Source: Diplonema papillatum (lineage: Eukaryota > Euglenozoa > Diplonemea > Diplonemida > Diplonemidae). Taken from it: DNA of 64,000 nt. The stretch lies in contig JAPJBO010000249.1 in the NCBI GenBank assembly GCA_030068145.1, positions 186,001-250,000 of the forward strand, in the 5' to 3' direction. Positions within the stretch are counted from its first letter, which is position 1; each line of letters begins with the position of its first letter. The notes beneath the pieces are model-generated. The model made no database searches. It saw nothing but the letters and a program-made list of their open reading frames with translations, and was not told where the DNA came from. Shown piece by piece: positions 63,772 to 64,000 of this stretch. Position numbers and translations under genes: made by a program.

Positions 63772-64000
63772 CTATCTTTGAAGGGTTGAAAGGAAGCTGC
63801 ACTTTGCAACGCGGGAGTACCTGTCGAGCCAGTCAGCAAGATCAACCCGTGTCACTATGCCAGCATTTTGGATCAGATGCGAGCCCCTCCATAGGCTTTG
63901 TTGAGCGTCCTTGACGTTCATGCTTTGAGCAACTCCTGCAGGCAGTTCCTCGCAACTGGCCGAAAAAACTTTGTCACACGAACATCGTATGCGGCTAACC
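63772..64000 (-). CDS. 3' end of an unidentified minus-strand gene (partial)
   Basis: The minus strand is open from the window edge to TAG at 63772-63774, about 75 codons. Its composition is clearly protein-like: CEELPAGVAQSMNVKDAQQS, LWRGSHLIQNAGIVTRVDLA, DWLDRYSRVAKCSFLSTLQR. It is hydrophilic and helical with no membrane segment. No family is recognised. An in-frame Met precedes NVKDAQ, but the gene probably continues beyond the window. Confidence 0.4.
   Translation of the reverse strand, partial: VSRIRCSCDKVFSASCEELPAGVAQSMNVKDAQQSLWRGSHLIQNAGIVTRVDLADWLDRYSRVAKCSFLSTLQR

Overview
The window is nuclear DNA of a eukaryotic microbe. Evidence: protein-coding genes interrupted by GT-AG introns, a eukaryote-only gene set (dolichol-pathway ALG1, a CKS1-type CDK subunit, a Spinster-like transporter, a purple acid phosphatase), LINE-type and tyrosine-recombinase retrotransposons, poly(A)-tailed insertions and long microsatellites. 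Coding exons are GC-rich while the DNA between them is AT-richer and repeat-laden. Genes have few introns (0-2), and inferred 5' splice sites are almost all GTATGC/GTATGT. I cannot name the species. A unicellular or red alga, or another intron-poor protist, would fit, but that is inference.

Layout. 0-19 kb is the gene-richest part: a disordered unknown protein (2.1-3.5 kb), ALG1 (4.8-7.0 kb, two exons, with an antisense LINE reverse-transcriptase fragment filling part of its intron), a 1.6-kb foldback element (8.6-10.2 kb), a three-exon CKS1 homologue (13.5-14.55 kb) and an intronless Spinster-like MFS carrier (16.8-18.5 kb). 19.6-20.2 kb may hold a small spliced minus-strand gene. Two collinear Baeyer-Villiger/FMO-type monooxygenase paralogues (21.8-23.4 and 38.4-40.1 kb) bracket a 15-kb mobile-element island. 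That island holds GA microsatellites, the two halves of one tyrosine-recombinase retroelement in opposite orientations, two (ACAGT)n arrays, hAT remnants, and a 5'-truncated LINE flanked by a 263-bp direct repeat.

41-46 kb is a second mobile and satellite zone: another fragment of the same recombinase element, GGGT and CCCCGAAACT arrays, a ~200-bp tandem repeat and a decayed minus-strand LINE. 46-53.5 kb holds a purple acid phosphatase (two exons), weak minus-strand exons, and a protein with two tandem Sld2-like motifs. 53.9-63.5 kb is a large composite repeat cluster. It contains a 1.6-kb near-identical duplication, degenerate 310-370-bp units that look like amplified exon plus splice donor, CAG-rich minisatellites, and twelve copies of a ~213-bp satellite interrupted by a fresh poly(A) insertion. 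The last 230 bp appear to be the 3' end of a minus-strand gene.

The host genes do not form an operon or pathway. They are ordinary single-copy housekeeping or metabolic genes (glycosylation, cell cycle, transport, oxidation, phosphate release) separated by repeats. The most notable structures are in the mobile elements and satellites, not in a new gene system.
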